Assembly: GCF_002954765.1 (NCBI RefSeq)
Contig: NZ_MTPW01000001.1
Span: 2,245,501-2,309,500, forward strand
Origin: Nonlabens arenilitoris
Lineage (GTDB): Bacteria > Bacteroidota > Bacteroidia > Flavobacteriales > Flavobacteriaceae
DNA length: 64,000 nt
Direction of reading: 5' to 3'
The notes under the pieces were generated by a model, which ran no database searches, was not told where the DNA came from, and saw nothing but the letters and a program-made list of their open reading frames with translations. A program made the position numbers and the translations under genes. This document shows positions 8,225 to 16,868 of the stretch, in pieces. Numbering within the stretch: the first letter of the stretch is position 1; each line of letters begins with the position of its first letter.

Positions 8225-9108
8225 TTAATTTTTCTTCTTTGTTTTCTTCTTTGTTTTCTTCTTTGTTTTCTTCTTTTCAAGCATAAAACTTTTGGAGTTA
8301 CTTATAAAACCACTAAGGATAGACCCAATTAGGAAAAAAATAAAGACTTGACAAATTTGGATTGTTTGAGGTAAAAATGAAACAGGTTTTATATTGCTTA
8401 AAATAAATCCAGTAAAAGAATCTATCCAAACATCTCTATAGCTTACATAGGATATCGGATTCTTTCTGTATTCAATAAGGTTCTTTCTTCTTTCGAGCTT
8501 GTCGTTTATTGACGTTTTAATATTGTCTCTAACTACATTTAGTGTGGCTAGTTTATCATTAGAGTATTTGGAATATATTCTTAATGGAGTTTTTAATGGA
8601 CGTGGTATTCCGCCACCACCTAATGACGATCTTAATCGTTCTGCTTTAGGTATTTCTAATTTAAATTTATCTATATAAATTAGTGTGTCTGTTTCATTAT
8701 ATAAAATAGAAGTGTCTAGTAAAATCGGTTCTTCAGTTTTGAGTAATGTCTCCAGTACTTCAAAATCATCAACCAGTTTTATTTCTTCATCGATTATCCT
8801 AGTTTGATACTCTAAAAAATCAGCATTATATGAATAGTTTTTTTATCTAATTCAAACAATACTAAATGGGTAATTGGAAAAAAAACTGTTATCAAACTTA
8901 TTAAAAAAAGGATCTTGAATGAATTTCTGTATTTATTTTTATAACACTGGTAAGTAATTATGTAAACAGCAAGAAGAGTAATAAAAAATATAATCATGAT
9001 GATTATTGAATTGCTACTTTGAACAAGAAATGGTAACATTAGCATAATGGCTATGTACATTACAACCATTGAGTCTTCTGTTATAAACTTTTTCATCTTC
9101 TTTTGCAT
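8225..9108 (-). pseudogene. Three-helix membrane protein interrupted by a frameshift in a T7 run
   Basis: Two open frames join into one protein if one base is added to the run of seven T at 8838-8844. Part one, from ATG 9108 (or 9096), has two membrane helices and ends at a stop at 8812. Part two, without a start codon of its own, continues with about 150 soluble residues, a third membrane helix (FIFFLIGSILSGFIS) and a tail of four Lys-Lys-Lys-Thr-type units before TAA at 8225-8227. The whole would be about 290 residues. I recognise no family. It follows MeaB, whose 3' end lies about 50 bp upstream. The frameshift may be real or a homopolymer sequencing error. Confidence 0.7.
8230..8277. repeat. 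12-bp tandem repeat, four units
   Basis: Four head-to-tail copies of TTTTCTTCTTTG (the last ends in T). On the minus strand, in frame with the broken membrane protein, each unit encodes KKKT, giving a strongly basic C-terminal tail. Repeats of this kind change length by replication slippage in steps of four residues without breaking the frame. Confidence 0.93.
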
Positions 9109-9157
9109 AAATAAAGTAGTATATTTTCCATAATGAAAGCACGTTTTTCCTAAACAA

Positions 9158-10171
9158 TCACAACCCCAACAATTCCCCAGCCGCGTCAAAAGGACTTTTC
9201 TTTTTACTTAAAACTTCCTGTTCTAGTACAGCGAGTTTTGCAATCACTTCTGGTCGGTTATAGAAATTAGTTTTGATAGCGTCTTCTATGGTCTGATGGA
9301 ACCAGTACAATTCTTGTGCGTTGCGTTTATTGGTAAAGCTTTGGTTATCGGTAGCGTGTGTTTTATAGTTGTCAATTTCTTCTATGACTTCTGTAATTCC
9401 TACACCATTTAATCCACTACAAGTCAGTACTTGTGTAGGCCAGCCGTGGTCTTTTTGTGGCATGAGGTGAACAGCGTTTTTGAATTCGCGTCTTGCGTGC
9501 TTTGCGGCGGTTTGATTCTCGCCATCGGCTTTATTGATGATGATGGCATCAGCCATTTCCATAATGCCGCGTTTTATGCCTTGTAAATCGTCGCCAGCGC
9601 CAGCGAGTTTGAGTAATAAGAAAAAGTCGGTCATGGAATGGACTGCGGTCTCGCTCTGTCCTACGCCTACGGTTTCTACAATGATAAAATCATATCCTGC
9701 GGCCTCACATAAAATAATCGCCTCGCGTGTTTTGCGTGCCACGCCGCCTAATGTTGTTCCTGCTGGGCTAGGTCTTATGAAGGCTCGGTCGCTTTTGACC
9801 AATTCTTCCATGCGTGTTTTGTCACCCAAAATACTGCCTCGTGAGATATTGCTCGATGGATCTATGGCAAGTACGGCGACTTTTTTACCGCGTTCTATGA
9901 GTTGTCTTCCCAGCGATTCTATAAAGGTAGATTTTCCCACACCTGGTACACCAGTAATTCCTAATCTAAAGGATTTTCCAGACTCTGTTAAGGCTTGTTT
10001 TATAATCGCTTTCGCGAAAGCGGAATCACCACTAGCGGTACTTTCTACCAGAGTTATCGCACGACTTAACGCACTTACCTGACCAGCAAGTAAGTCCTTA
10101 AAAAGTGAATCGACATCAACAGTTCCTTTCTTACGTCGTGCTCGAGGATTTATATGTGAATTAGTGACCAA
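9158..10171 (-). CDS. meaB: MeaB/ArgK family GTPase, methylmalonyl-CoA mutase chaperone
   Basis: 337 residues. G1/Walker A GVPGVGKST at 74-82; base-recognition motif NKAD near 212; also IDPSSNISRGSILGDKTRM and PSPAGTTLGGVARKT, all conserved in MeaB. The family loads and protects the B12 cofactor of methylmalonyl-CoA mutase. The start is TTG 10171, directly after the TAA of the upstream gene and in the same frame; no ATG is available before residue 120. Residues 51-55 (AFAKA) come from an iterated palindrome. The cobalamin adenosyltransferase at 14794 serves the same enzyme. Confidence 0.92.
   Translation of the reverse strand: MVTNSHINPRARRKKGTVDVDSLFKDLLAGQVSALSRAITLVESTASGDSAFAKAIIKQALTESGKSFRLGITGVPGVGKSTFIESLGRQLIERGKKVAVLAIDPSSNISRGSILGDKTRMEELVKSDRAFIRPSPAGTTLGGVARKTREAIILCEAAGYDFIIVETVGVGQSETAVHSMTDFFLLLKLAGAGDDLQGIKRGIMEMADAIIINKADGENQTAAKHARREFKNAVHLMPQKDHGWPTQVLTCSGLNGVGITEVIEEIDNYKTHATDNQSFTNKRNAQELYWFHQTIEDAIKTNFYNRPEVIAKLAVLEQEVLSKKKSPFDAAGELLGL
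10007..10022. repeat. Iterated palindrome, perfect copy
   Basis: CGCTTTCGCGAAAGCG inside meaB, read as AFAKA ahead of the G domain. Confidence 0.95.
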
Positions 10172-10591
10172 TTATGCTTTTTGTGTGTGTTTTATTGCAA
10201 GAGTACCACCTATGTAGGCCATTGGGATATATGCCAGTGCGATATCCATAATGGTGAACCATATAGGACCTGGCAGCATCATATTTACAGCGATACCACC
10301 GATGAGAAAAAAGACACCTATTCCCATCGCAAATTTCATTTTGTGAGTAGCAGCAAGACGCGCTGCTATGTAAGCACCTACCAAGGTACCTAAAGCATGG
10401 GCTAAAAATGGAAAGATAAAATTTTCAACACCAAAATCAGGCATCGCTTTTTTTAGAGCTTCCATATCGCTTACATCCACACCTTCAATTGGGACTACAA
10501 TATTGCCCAGTTCGATAAATCCCATGTTAACGACGTTACCTATGACTACTCCAGCGAGTACGGCTAGAATGTTTTTTACAATTGGATTCAT
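10172..10591 (-). CDS. Small four-helix membrane protein of unknown function
   Basis: 139 residues with about four hydrophobic helices: 5-30 (NILAVLAGVVIGNVVNMGFI), about 60-82 (small-residue rich, HALGTLVGAYIAARLAA), about 88-105 and 112-130. No catalytic motif is visible. The pattern recalls uncharacterised membrane proteins common in Bacteroidetes; I give no function. Its TAA stop abuts the TTG start of meaB with no spacer and in the same frame, so the two are almost surely cotranscribed and translationally coupled. Confidence 0.72.
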   Translation of the reverse strand: MNPIVKNILAVLAGVVIGNVVNMGFIELGNIVVPIEGVDVSDMEALKKAMPDFGVENFIFPFLAHALGTLVGAYIAARLAATHKMKFAMGIGVFFLIGGIAVNMMLPGPIWFTIMDIALAYIPMAYIGGTLAIKHTQKA

Positions 10592-10836
10592 AATGGTTGG
10601 TTTTTAAGATTTAAAAATAGTAATAATAGTTTTTACAGCAGTAAAAGCTCTTAGGTTTTCAAGCTTTCTGACTATCACATTGTTGGGCATGTTTCATTTC
10701 TTAATAGTATAGTGCCCTTATTGAAGTATGAGTTAAATTCAAAATTATGGCAGTTTGCGTTTGTAGAAGATTAATGTTTATTGAAAACTGATAGCTATTT
10801 TGAGTGCTACTATATGAATTTTATTATAAAATAAAA

Positions 10837-10866
10837 AAAGCCTTACTAAACAGCAAGGCATTTTTG
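10837..10866 (-). terminator. Rho-independent terminator of secA
   Basis: Hairpin with outer arms GCCTT and AAGGC (10840-10859), one internal mismatch and a short loop, followed on the minus strand by a T run. It lies about 35 bp past the secA stop. Confidence 0.75.
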
Positions 10867-10873
10867 AAATTAT

Positions 10874-10889
10874 CTTTTCGCGTAAGCGT
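10874..10889. repeat. Iterated palindrome, degenerate copy
   Basis: A TTTTCGCGTAAGCG variant between the secA stop and its terminator. One of the few copies outside a coding region. Confidence 0.6.
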
Positions 10890-10899
10890 AATTTAAAAA

Positions 10900-13800
10900 C
10901 TATCGTTCTAGAACCCATTCTCCTTTATTAATCAAAGGGATAGCGGCTTTATACTTCACTTCTTTAGTCTCGCCGTTCATTACATTCTTAATAGTGACTT
11001 TATCATTACGACCTATCTTAGGCTGGTCACGAGTAATGGTTTCAGTTACTGGTGGACGTTGTCCTGCGTTACTTGCTCCAGCTCCTACAGCACGGTTTTG
11101 TGCAGCACGTTCATCACTGTTTAAGATTTCTTCTTTTTGTGTAGTAGTTTTTTCTGCCTTACGTTGTTCTGCTTCTTGAATAGCTGCAGTGTCACGTGTA
11201 GGTAAATCACCCTTAAACATAAAGCTGATTACTTCTTTATTTACCTTATCAACCATTTTTTTGAAAAGCTCAAAAGCTTCAAACTTATAGATTAATAATG
11301 GGTCTTTTTGCTCGTGAACGGCTAGTTGAACACTTTGCTTTAATTCATCCATCTTGCGCAAGTGCGTTTTCCAAGAATCATCGATAATGGCCAGTGTAAT
11401 GTTCTTTTCAAAATCAAGGACTAATGATTTTCCTTGAGATTCATAAGCCTTATCTAAATCTGTAGCAACGTTTAAAGTTTTTATTCCATCTGTAAATGGT
11501 ACGGCGATGCGCTTGTACTGGCGCTCGTCATTTTCATATACATTTTTGATGACTGGATACACCTCTGTAGCGGTGCGTTCCATTTTTTCTTTATAATGCT
11601 GGTAAGCTGCTTTATAAACTATACCGGTAATGGTTTGCTCGTTTTTAGAACCGAATTCTGCTTCAGAAACTGGGCTACTCATTGAGAAGTAACGCATGAT
11701 TTCAAATTCAAAGTTTTTATAATCTTGAGCTTGTTTATTAGTCTCGGTAACAACCTCGGCAATATCATAGACCATGTTTGCAATATCTACTGCAAGACGA
11801 TCTCCAAACAAAGCATTATAACGACGCTTGTAAATCACTTCACGTTGCGCGTTCATCACATCATCATATTCTAGTAAACGCTTACGTACACCGAATGCGT
11901 TTTCTTCTACTTTCTTTTGAGCACGTTCAATAGACTTAGAAATCATAGAATGCTGAATTACTTCGCCTTCTTTCATTCCTAATCTGTCCATGGTTTTTGC
12001 CATGCGCTCAGAACCGAAGAGTCTCATTAAGTTATCCTCGAGAGAAACATAGAATTGAGAGCTTCCTGGATCACCTTGACGACCAGCACGACCACGTAAT
12101 TGTCTATCTACACGACGTGAATCATGACGCTCTGTACCTATAATGGCAAGACCACCAGCGGCTTTTACTTCGTCAGACAATTTAATATCTGTACCACGAC
12201 CAGCCATGTTAGTAGCAATAGTAATCTGTCCTGGATCACCAGCTTGTGCTACAATCTCTGCCTCGCGTTTATGCTGTTTTGCATTCAGTACGTTATGATC
12301 AATTCCTGCACGTTGTAAGGTGCGACTTAAAATCTCAGATATCTCAACTGAAGTTGTACCTATCAATACTGGACGACCAGCTTGTTTTAAACGTGTTACT
12401 TCTTCTATAACAGCGTTATATTTTTCACGTTTTGTTTTATAAACTAAATCCTGACGGTCATCACGAGCGATAGGCCTGTTAGTAGGTATTTCTACTACGT
12501 CCAGTTTATAGATTTCCCAGAATTCTCCTGCTTCTGTTACCGCTGTACCTGTCATACCAGATAGTTTGCGATACATACGGAAGTAGTTTTGTAATGTAAT
12601 GGTAGCAAAGGTTTGTGTCGCATCTTGAATTTTTACATTCTCTTTTGCTTCAATCGCCTGGTGTAGTCCATCGCTATAACGACGACCATCCATAATACGA
12701 CCCGTTTGCTCATCTACAATCATTACTTGCATTTCTTGCACGATACCATTAGGTGTGCGTTTCTCATGCGGTTGTACGACATACTCAGTATCTTTTTCAA
12801 ATAGCGTATACGCTTTAAGTAACTGGTTTAATGTATGTACACGTTCTGATTTTATAGAAAATTCACGGAAAAGATCTTCTTTTGCTTCTGCTTGTTCTTC
12901 AATACTTAAACCTGAATTTTCAATCTTACCTATTTCCATTCCCATCTCAGGCATGACAAAGAAATTAGGGTCATCCTGTCCAGATAGGTAATCGATACCT
13001 TTATCAGTAAGTTCTACTTGATTATTCTTTTCATCAATAACAAAGTAAAGAGCCTCATCTACTTTAGGCATCTCACGATTGTTATCTTGCATATAGAAAT
13101 TCTCTGTTTTTTGAAGAAGAGTTTTAATTCCTTCTTCACTTAAGAATTTAATAAGCGCTTTATTTTTAGGCAATCCTCTATAAACACGCAATAATTGCAT
13201 TCCGCCTTCCTTAAGGTCACCATCAGCAATTAATTTCTTTGCTTGTGCAAGGGTTTTAATCAACTCTGTACGCTGGGCTTGTACAATACTTTCTACAGGA
13301 GCTTTAAGGACATCAAACTCTTGACGGTCACCTTCTGGAACTGGTCCTGAGATAATTAATGGAGTACGTGCATCGTCAATAAGAACAGAATCTGTCTCAT
13401 CAATAATCGCATAATTATGACGTCTTTGAACTAGATCTTTAGGACTGTGCGCCATGTTATCGCGCAGGTAATCAAATCCAAATTCGTTATTAGTTCCATA
13501 AGTGATGTCTGCGTTGTAGGCATTTCTACGCTCTTCAGAATTAGGTTTGTGATAATCGATACAGTCGATCGTTAAACCATGAAATTCAAATAATGGACCT
13601 ATCCATGCCCCATCACGTTTTGCGAGATAATCATTTACAGTTACTACATGAACACCATTACCTGAAAGTGCATTAAGATAAACAGGTAAGGTCGCTACAA
13701 GGGTTTTACCTTCACCAGTTTGCATTTCGGCGATTTTCCCTTGATGTAATGCAGCACCACCTATAAGTTGTACATCGTAATGGATCATGTCCCATACGAT

Positions 13801-14298
13801 AGGTTTACCAGCGGCGTCCCATGAATTTTGCCATATGGCGTCATCACCTTCTAAGCTTACATAGTCTTTATTTGCAGATAAAATTCGGTCTTGTTCAGTT
13901 GCTTTTACTCGGATTATGCTATTGTGGAAAAATCGTTTTGCAGTTTCTTTTACAACTGCAAAGGCCTCAGGTAATAATTCATTTAAAGCAACTTCACCTT
14001 GCTCATAAGCTACATCTTCTAGCTTATCGATTTCATTATAGATATCTTCACGCTTATCAATATCATTTTCATTATCTGCATCAGCTTTTAGGGCTGTGAT
14101 TTTTGCCACAGTATCTGCTTTGGCAAGAGCTATTTTTTCTTTAAACTCTACAGTTTTATGCCTTAATTCATCAATAGAGAGTTTCTCCATAGACGGCTCA
14201 ATAGCTAAGATTTTATCAACTAAAGGTCGAATATCTTTGATGTCTTTTTTGGCTTTATCGCCTACAAATACTTTAAGTACGGAATCTAATAGTCCCAT
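10900..14298 (-). CDS. secA: Preprotein translocase ATPase SecA
   Basis: 1132 residues, the long Bacteroidetes form. Walker A MQTGEGKTLVAT near 190; VVTVNDYLAKRD; the DEAD-type box reads IIDETDSVLIDDARTPLI, with Thr where most SecA have Val (DEVDS); helicase motif TNMAGRGTDI near 695; then helical scaffold and wing domains. The C-terminus ends EWVLER with no CxCxxxxxxxCH zinc motif, so it lacks the SecB-binding tail. It drives export of unfolded proteins through SecYEG. Monocistronic: its own terminator lies downstream. Confidence 0.98.
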   Translation of the reverse strand: MGLLDSVLKVFVGDKAKKDIKDIRPLVDKILAIEPSMEKLSIDELRHKTVEFKEKIALAKADTVAKITALKADADNENDIDKREDIYNEIDKLEDVAYEQGEVALNELLPEAFAVVKETAKRFFHNSIIRVKATEQDRILSANKDYVSLEGDDAIWQNSWDAAGKPIVWDMIHYDVQLIGGAALHQGKIAEMQTGEGKTLVATLPVYLNALSGNGVHVVTVNDYLAKRDGAWIGPLFEFHGLTIDCIDYHKPNSEERRNAYNADITYGTNNEFGFDYLRDNMAHSPKDLVQRRHNYAIIDETDSVLIDDARTPLIISGPVPEGDRQEFDVLKAPVESIVQAQRTELIKTLAQAKKLIADGDLKEGGMQLLRVYRGLPKNKALIKFLSEEGIKTLLQKTENFYMQDNNREMPKVDEALYFVIDEKNNQVELTDKGIDYLSGQDDPNFFVMPEMGMEIGKIENSGLSIEEQAEAKEDLFREFSIKSERVHTLNQLLKAYTLFEKDTEYVVQPHEKRTPNGIVQEMQVMIVDEQTGRIMDGRRYSDGLHQAIEAKENVKIQDATQTFATITLQNYFRMYRKLSGMTGTAVTEAGEFWEIYKLDVVEIPTNRPIARDDRQDLVYKTKREKYNAVIEEVTRLKQAGRPVLIGTTSVEISEILSRTLQRAGIDHNVLNAKQHKREAEIVAQAGDPGQITIATNMAGRGTDIKLSDEVKAAGGLAIIGTERHDSRRVDRQLRGRAGRQGDPGSSQFYVSLEDNLMRLFGSERMAKTMDRLGMKEGEVIQHSMISKSIERAQKKVEENAFGVRKRLLEYDDVMNAQREVIYKRRYNALFGDRLAVDIANMVYDIAEVVTETNKQAQDYKNFEFEIMRYFSMSSPVSEAEFGSKNEQTITGIVYKAAYQHYKEKMERTATEVYPVIKNVYENDERQYKRIAVPFTDGIKTLNVATDLDKAYESQGKSLVLDFEKNITLAIIDDSWKTHLRKMDELKQSVQLAVHEQKDPLLIYKFEAFELFKKMVDKVNKEVISFMFKGDLPTRDTAAIQEAEQRKAEKTTTQKEEILNSDERAAQNRAVGAGASNAGQRPPVTETITRDQPKIGRNDKVTIKNVMNGETKEVKYKAAIPLINKGEWVLER

Positions 14299-14370
14299 TA
14301 TGTGGTTATTTAATTGGTTTATAGTGGTTTATAAAAACACACGTTCCAGTTGCAATATCTAAAAATTAAG

Positions 14371-14402
14371 GCAAAAAAAAAGTCTCTAAGCGAGACTTTT
14401 TA
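14371..14402 (-). terminator. Rho-independent terminator downstream of the DUF2795 gene
   Basis: Stem AGTCTC (14381-14386) with GAGACT (14392-14397), 5-base loop, followed on the minus strand by nine T. It ends the 14420-14641 transcript before secA; a weaker T run on the other side could make it bidirectional. Confidence 0.8.
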
Positions 14403-14419
14403 TGCAGCGATTACCGCTA

Positions 14420-14641
14420 TTAATATTCGTCCTCATTCCAGAGGTAGTCATCGTCTGTAGGGTAGTCAGGCCAGATCTCTTCAATAGAGTCGTACATTTC
14501 ACCTTCATCTTCAATTGCTTGAAGGTTTTCTACCACTTCCAGAGGAGCACCTGTGCGAATAGCGTAATCAATAAGTTCGTCTTTCTCAGCAGGCCAAGGT
14601 GCGTCACTTAAATAAGATGCTAGTTCTAATGTCCAGTACAT
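14420..14641 (-). CDS. DUF2795 domain-containing small protein
   Basis: 73 residues, acidic, with MYWTLELASYLSDAPWPAEKDEL followed by DYAIRTGAPLEVVENLQ, the pattern of DUF2795 proteins. Function unknown; the size and helix-turn-helix-like alternation could fit a small regulatory or nucleic-acid binding protein, but that is inference. ATG start; own terminator downstream, so probably a single-gene transcript upstream of secA. Confidence 0.8.
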   Translation of the reverse strand: MYWTLELASYLSDAPWPAEKDELIDYAIRTGAPLEVVENLQAIEDEGEMYDSIEEIWPDYPTDDDYLWNEDEY

Positions 14642-14793
14642 AGTTTTACCGTTTTAATTTTTGCAAAAATAAACTTCTTGTGAATTTATGCAAGTTATTT
14701 TTTAATTAATGATATCAAGATTTACAAGAGCGTGTAAGCTTTTGAGAATCAAAATGTTTTTGCTGAAAAATACTCTTCAGTTGCCCCACGTTT

Positions 14794-15366
14794 TTAATAC
14801 TTCTTTGGGATCCATTTGATTTCTTCTGCTTGTAGGTCTTGTGACAATTTACGTGCCAAGACAAAAAGGTAGTCAGATAGTCTATTTAAATACTTTAAAA
14901 CTTGAACATCAATGGGTGATTGAGCGTGGAGTTCGGCCGCAAGTCGCTCTGCACGACGGCACACAGTACGTGTTATGTGACAAAATGACACAGATTGATT
15001 GCCGCCAGGTAAGATAAAGTGAGTCATAGGTGGTAACTCTTTATCCATGGCATCCATTTCCTTTTCAAGCAGTTCTATTTTCTCATCATTAATTTTAGGG
15101 ATATTTAATCGCTCTTTACCATTTTTTAAAATTAATTTTTCGGGATCTGTTGCCAGTATGGCACCTGCCGTAAATAAATCATCTTGTATTTGAATTAAAA
15201 CGCCCTTTGTGTGTTCATTTACTGGTTGATCTCTTATAAGACCTATCCATGAGTTTAATTCATCTACAGTACCATAACTATCGATACGTAAATTATGCTT
15301 AGGAACTCTTGTCCCACCAAATAGTGCTGTAGTTCCTTCATCACCTGTTTTAGTATATATTTTCAT
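14794..15366 (-). CDS. Cob(I)yrinic acid a,c-diamide adenosyltransferase (PduO/MMAB type)
   Basis: 190 residues. The N-terminal ATP-binding loop KIYTKTGDEGTTALFGGTRV and the helix FCHITRTVCRRAERLA are diagnostic of PduO-type adenosyltransferases, which transfer adenosine from ATP to cob(I)alamin to make coenzyme B12. This cofactor is needed by methylmalonyl-CoA mutase, whose chaperone MeaB is about 5 kb away on the same strand. ATG start, full length. Downstream lies DUF2795; upstream an intergenic region. Confidence 0.95.
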   Translation of the reverse strand: MKIYTKTGDEGTTALFGGTRVPKHNLRIDSYGTVDELNSWIGLIRDQPVNEHTKGVLIQIQDDLFTAGAILATDPEKLILKNGKERLNIPKINDEKIELLEKEMDAMDKELPPMTHFILPGGNQSVSFCHITRTVCRRAERLAAELHAQSPIDVQVLKYLNRLSDYLFVLARKLSQDLQAEEIKWIPKKY

Positions 15367-15441
15367 ATTATGATATAGTTAGGTTAAATGTTATATGATT
15401 AAGGCTATTCAATATCCCTAGTTGTTCTATTTTCTTTAAGT

Positions 15442-15557
15442 CTAGCTTTTAAACTTTTGCGATAGCCCTTTTTTTTCTAGTCGTAACTTACGATTCTTAT
15501 TACTCAACCAAATGAAAAAAAGATCCCAGCAAATCCAAAAATTCCCCAGTAAAACAT
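15442..15557 (-). pseudogene. Possible small single-helix membrane protein with a frameshift in an A7 run
   Basis: From ATG 15557 the minus strand reads MFYWGIFGFAGIFFS and soon stops. Adding one base in the seven-A run at 15515-15521 (plus strand) joins it to IWLSNKNRKLRLEKKGLSQ and a stop at 15442, giving 38 residues: one hydrophobic helix and a basic tail. This shape is common for small membrane subunits, but I recognise no family. It may be chance; the same kind of missing base occurs in three other genes here. Confidence 0.35.
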
Positions 15558-15627
15558 GATATAGCTTTTGCTCAAATATAAAATAGAGCAATCAGAATAG
15601 CCAATTTAAATTTGTAATGATTAAAAA

Positions 15628-15661
15628 AAGACCTCTATCCTTTAATAGGGTAGAGGTCTTT
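15628..15661 (-). terminator. Rho-independent terminator of the AhpD-like/tatC/kdsD operon
   Basis: Long stem, AGACCTCTA (from 15629) with TAGAGGTCT (to 15659), followed by a T tract on the minus strand; 27 bp past the AhpD-like stop. Confidence 0.85.
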
Positions 15662-15687
15662 GTAATCTTTTAGTCATTACAAGAAGC

Positions 15688-16035
15688 TTAGGCTTGTTTC
15701 TCAACAGCATCCCAGTACTCGTATGCACGTCGTAAGTGTGGAATAACTATAGTTCCACCTACTAGTGTTGCGATTGAGAGTGCTTCTACAACCTCTTCTT
15801 TAGACAGGCCAGCTTTGTGACTTGCTTCTAAGTGGTATTTTACACAATCATCACATCGTAATACGGTACTAGCGACTAGTCCTAGTAATTCTTTAGTTTT
15901 TTTATCTAAAGCACCTTCTGTGAATGCATTAGTATCTAAATTAAAGATACGTTTGATAATCTTATTGTTGTCTTCAAGAATGGCATCGTTCATTTTTTCA
16001 CGATACTCATTAAATTCTTCTACGATATTACTCAT
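15688..16035 (-). CDS. Carboxymuconolactone decarboxylase family protein (AhpD-like)
   Basis: 115 residues. The AhpD-type redox motif is complete: CDDC (Cys61, Cys64) with His68, preceded by LLGLVASTVLR and followed by ASHKAGLSKEEVVEAL. Family members are alkylhydroperoxidase-like thiol proteins or decarboxylases; the CxxC..H set favours a redox role. The ATG overlaps the end of tatC by 8 bp, so it is the last gene of a kdsD-tatC operon. Confidence 0.88.
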   Translation of the reverse strand: MSNIVEEFNEYREKMNDAILEDNNKIIKRIFNLDTNAFTEGALDKKTKELLGLVASTVLRCDDCVKYHLEASHKAGLSKEEVVEALSIATLVGGTIVIPHLRRAYEYWDAVEKQA

Positions 16036-16867
16036 TGTTTAATGCAGCTAATTTCTGTTTGCGTTTATTTCTAAGTACAAACATCGATATAAAAATGCTT
16101 AGCTCATATAAAATTAACACAGGTATAGCAACTATAACCTGACTTTGTATATCTGGAGGCGTTATTACGGCCGAAATAATAAGTATAAGAACTAATGCGT
16201 ACTTGCGATATTTTCTCATTCCTTGAGGTGTACATAGGCCTATTTTAGTTAAAAAATACACGATAACTGGCAATTCAAACATGAGTCCGCAGGCGAGAAC
16301 ACTTGCTCTTATTAATGCAATATAGCTTTGTAAATCTGGCTCAAATTTAATTCCGTCGCTCAAGTCATATGTGGCTAGAAAATGTACTGATAAAGGAGCA
16401 ATTAGATAATAGCCAAATACAACACCTAAAAAGAATAAAATAGAGCTTATGATAATAAAGCCGCTAGAATATTTGCGTTCATTTGCTTTAAGACCAGGTG
16501 ATATGAATTTCCAAAATTGCCATAATACCCATGGAAACGCAGCTACAAAACCTACCGTGATAGATGTCCATACATGTGCGCTGAAAAGATCAGACATTTT
16601 GCGGGACTGAGGCATGAAATCTAATTTAGGATCACAAAATTCACTTTCTACACCTATAAACCGGCCTATGTCACAAAACGCGCCATAAGTCACAAAATCC
16701 TTGCTCTTAGGTCCAAAAATAATGGTGTCAAAAATAAATTCAGTAAAAATAAAAGCAACAATTGCAGCGATAAGAATACCTAGTATAGAACGTATGAGTG
16801 ACCAGCGCAGCTCTTCTACGTGGTCTAGAAATGACATATTATTAGGGTCTGCCTTTTTACGTGCCAT
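16028..16867 (-). CDS. tatC: Twin-arginine translocase subunit TatC
   Basis: 279 residues with six membrane helices. The conserved N-terminal segment MSFLDHVEELRWSLI (residues 11-25) with its Glu pair recognises twin-arginine signal peptides; FISPGLKANERKY and FELPVIVYFL are further TatC signatures. An insertion of about 35 residues between helices 1 and 2 carries two Cys, seen in other Bacteroidetes. TatA is not in the window. ATG start; 1 bp after kdsD and overlapping the AhpD-like gene. Confidence 0.97.
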   Translation of the reverse strand: MARKKADPNNMSFLDHVEELRWSLIRSILGILIAAIVAFIFTEFIFDTIIFGPKSKDFVTYGAFCDIGRFIGVESEFCDPKLDFMPQSRKMSDLFSAHVWTSITVGFVAAFPWVLWQFWKFISPGLKANERKYSSGFIIISSILFFLGVVFGYYLIAPLSVHFLATYDLSDGIKFEPDLQSYIALIRASVLACGLMFELPVIVYFLTKIGLCTPQGMRKYRKYALVLILIISAVITPPDIQSQVIVAIPVLILYELSIFISMFVLRNKRKQKLAALNNE

Positions 16868-16868
16868 G

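Larger units (their letters stand above)
10592..10899. other. Intergenic region between secA and the small membrane gene
   Basis: 308 bp, AT-rich. It holds the secA terminator (10837-10866) and a degenerate palindrome copy (10874-10889), and presumably the promoter of the minus-strand gene at 10591. I see no further gene or structured element. Confidence 0.6.
15367..15687. other. Intergenic region with a terminator and a possible broken small gene
   Basis: 321 bp between the adenosyltransferase and the AhpD-like gene. It holds the AhpD-side terminator (15628-15661) and a possible frameshifted 38-residue membrane peptide (15442-15557). Nothing else is recognised. Confidence 0.55.

Noticed and set aside
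8230-8277. Tandem repeat as a CRISPR array
   Set aside because: Units are 12 bp with no spacers, lie within a coding frame and have no cas genes nearby.
9534-10082. 182-residue open frame on the plus strand opposite meaB
   Set aside because: It is fully antisense to meaB, which shows clear GTPase motifs; the frame reads as low-complexity residues with no domain.
10900-14298. SecA as a non-canonical paralogue because of DETDS in place of DEVDS
   Set aside because: All other motifs, length and context fit the housekeeping SecA; a single Val to Thr change is minor.
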